DNA of 6,771 bases from Clostridiales bacterium. GTDB taxonomy: Bacteria > Bacillota > Clostridia > Oscillospirales > CAG-272. This document shows, piece after piece, positions 5,777 through 6,771 of this stretch. Within the stretch, counting starts at the first letter, position 1. Every line of letters starts with the position of its first letter. The translations under genes were made by a program, and so were the position numbers. The notes beneath the pieces were generated by a model, which had not been told where the DNA came from, did not search any database, and saw only the letters and a program-made list of their open reading frames with translations. Location: the NCBI GenBank assembly GCA_003522145.1, contig DPGD01000035.1, positions 1 through 6,771 on the forward strand, written 5' to 3'.

Positions 5777-5798
5777 TATATTCTGTGGCGTTTGTAAA
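5770..5798 (-). promoter_or_regulatory. Sigma-A promoter of prfB
   Basis: On the minus strand, TTTACA (5793-5798) is followed by 17 bases and TATACT (5770-5775), each one base off consensus. The transcript would start near 5763, giving a leader of about 24 bases with the GAGGGGG ribosome binding site. It lies in the 95-base gap between nif3 and prfB and should drive prfB plus the small membrane protein gene. Confidence 0.8.
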
Positions 5799-5834
5799 TA
5801 AAAATTTTTTACCCTTTTGTAAAATCCTCGCCGT

Positions 5835-6602
5835 TCAGAGTGTGCTTATCCGCTCTTCTCTGTGCAGAAGCACCTCTGCCGAAGGCAAAAGCTCTTTTAT
5901 CTGCCGCCCGAGCGCCTCTGCCGCCGGGTTTTCTGTATAGTCATGCCCGGCCACCACCATGCAAAGCCCCCGGTCGGCGGCGTCCAGCATTTCGTGGTAA
6001 CCGGCTTCCCCTGTCAGATATCCGTCTGCACCCGCCGCAAGCGCCTCCTTGAAAGCGTCTCCCTCGGAGCCGCCCAGCACGGCAAGCCGTCGGATCTCCT
6101 TCCGGTCAAGCGTCAGCCGCAGACTTTTGCAGCCAAGCACCGCCTTTACCTTTTCTGCCAGTTCTTTTGCCGAAAAAGCCTTGGGCAACTTCCCGATCCG
6201 CCCCATGGGCAGCCCCTCCACCGGAAAGGAACATACCTCTTCTAAGCCGAAAAGTGCGGAAAGCTCGTCGTTTACCCCGCCCTTCCCGCAATCAAACCGG
6301 GTGTGAAAGGAAAAAAGGGCGATCCCGCTGCTGTATAACTCCAGCGCTCTGCAGGCGTTCGGTTCTTCTCTGTCCAGTGCATACATCGGACGAAAAAGCA
6401 ACGGATGATGCGATACGATCAGCTCGCATCCCTCTGCCTTCGCCTTCTCTATCGCCCCGTCTGTGCAGTCTAAACAACAAAGAACCTTCTTGACCTCCCG
6501 TCTGCCCTCCGGCAAAACCATCTTTCCGTCATGATCCCACATGCAGGAAAGACTTCTCGGAAACCGCTCCTCCAGCGCTTCGCATAACTGTTCAACCGTC
6601 AT
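5835..6602 (-). CDS. Nif3-like dinuclear metal centre protein (DUF34)
   Basis: This belongs to the widespread Nif3/DUF34 family (E. coli YbgI, Bacillus YqfO), hexameric proteins that bind two metal ions. It is often labelled GTP cyclohydrolase I type 2, but its true role is unsettled. From the ATG at 6602 the protein has 255 residues, the short form without the PII-like insert of the roughly 370-residue Bacillus type. Likely metal ligands are His65 and His66 (SHHPL), Asp104 (HTRFD), His220 and Glu224 (GHDYTE). The GVND block at 109-112 and GYHEMLDAA at 201-209 also match. AAAGGAG lies 6 bases before this ATG, which decides the start; the frame stays open upstream to a TTG at 6728, but that stretch lies in a repeat. 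The common partner trmK would be upstream, outside the window. No clear terminator follows the gene. Confidence 0.93.
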   Translation of the reverse strand: MTVEQLCEALEERFPRSLSCMWDHDGKMVLPEGRREVKKVLCCLDCTDGAIEKAKAEGCELIVSHHPLLFRPMYALDREEPNACRALELYSSGIALFSFHTRFDCGKGGVNDELSALFGLEEVCSFPVEGLPMGRIGKLPKAFSAKELAEKVKAVLGCKSLRLTLDRKEIRRLAVLGGSEGDAFKEALAAGADGYLTGEAGYHEMLDAADRGLCMVVAGHDYTENPAAEALGRQIKELLPSAEVLLHREERISTL

Positions 6603-6701
6603 TTCGTTCTCCTTTTCTCTGCTTGATCTCTTCCTGCCTTTTTCTGTGGAACCCTGTCTCTCCCGAAAAGGCGTGCCCCCAGACTGACTTTCCACTTCCT
6701 T

Positions 6702-6756
6702 GTGGGACGCTGTCCCACGCCCTGCCAAGGGGCGTTTTTGAAAAAGCGCCCCTTGG
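6702..6756 (-). repeat. End repeat with two hairpins (right copy)
   Basis: Two perfect hairpins stand close together. The first pairs GTGGGAC (6702-6708) with GTCCCAC (6712-6718) around GCT. The second pairs CCAAGGGGCG (6725-6734) with CGCCCCTTGG (6747-6756) around a 12-base loop of a T-run and an A-run. The 6702-6734 part recurs in reverse orientation at 1-33. The element lies upstream of nif3. An open frame passes through it into nif3, but there is no good start or ribosome binding site to support translation. The repeat may extend beyond both edges of the part marked here, to the window end on one side and toward about 6640 on the other. Confidence 0.8.
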
Positions 6757-6771
6757 AACCCTCAAAAACTT

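Noticed and set aside
5799..5834. AT-rich inverted repeat after nif3 as a terminator
   Set aside because: The arms (TTTTAC and GTAAAA) are short and contain little G or C. It would be too weak for a convincing intrinsic terminator.
6603..6728. A 42-residue N-terminal extension of the Nif3 protein
   Set aside because: It begins at a TTG inside the repeat hairpin without a ribosome binding site, while the ATG at 6602 has AAAGGAG at correct spacing and gives the normal family N-terminus.
1..6771. A new defence, mobile or biosynthetic system
   Set aside because: Seven of seven recognisable genes are conserved housekeeping or widespread families, and I see no transposase, integrase, toxin-antitoxin pair, CRISPR array or unusual enzyme cluster.

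Overview
All seven recognisable genes lie on the minus strand. They are ordinary bacterial housekeeping genes: a Nif3/DUF34 metalloprotein (5835-6602), peptide chain release factor 2 (4636-5739), a small two-helix membrane protein of unknown function (4288-4587), ribonuclease HI (3535-4047), the tRNA 2-thiouridylase MnmA (2399-3427), the co-chaperone DnaJ (1198-2334) and ribosomal protein L11 methyltransferase PrmA (63-983). Strong AGGAG-type ribosome binding sites, sigma-A-like promoters, the dnaJ-prmA pairing and the protein sequences suggest a Firmicute, most likely a gut-type Clostridia member near Oscillospiraceae/Ruminococcaceae. This placement is inference from family resemblance, not a search.

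The sequence suggests three transcription units, all reading from high to low coordinates. (1) nif3 alone or as the tail of an operon outside the window, with no clear intrinsic terminator after it. (2) prfB plus the small membrane protein, driven by a good promoter (TTTACA, 17 bp, TATACT) and closed by a strong hairpin terminator at 4171-4204. (3) rnhA-mnmA-dnaJ-prmA, with a promoter candidate (TTGCAA, 17 bp, TATAAT) just before rnhA. The third unit joins nucleic-acid upkeep, tRNA wobble modification, protein folding and ribosomal protein methylation; dnaJ-prmA is a familiar Firmicute neighbour pair, but hrcA, grpE, dnaK and a CIRCE operator are absent here.

Both ends of the window carry the same palindromic repeat family in opposite orientation (29 of 33 positions identical), so the window looks like a contig or segment bounded by dispersed repeats. 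The gap between dnaJ and prmA (984-1197) holds two unannotated small reading frames chained by 4-base ATGA overlaps, plus an imperfect hairpin. No gap without a gene exceeds 300 bases. I see no tRNA, rRNA, CRISPR, transposase, phage gene or defence system. The features most worth following are the end repeats, the dnaJ-prmA gap, the start region of prfB (no programmed frameshift, and a UGA-ended mini-ORF overlapping the start) and the small acidic-tailed membrane protein.
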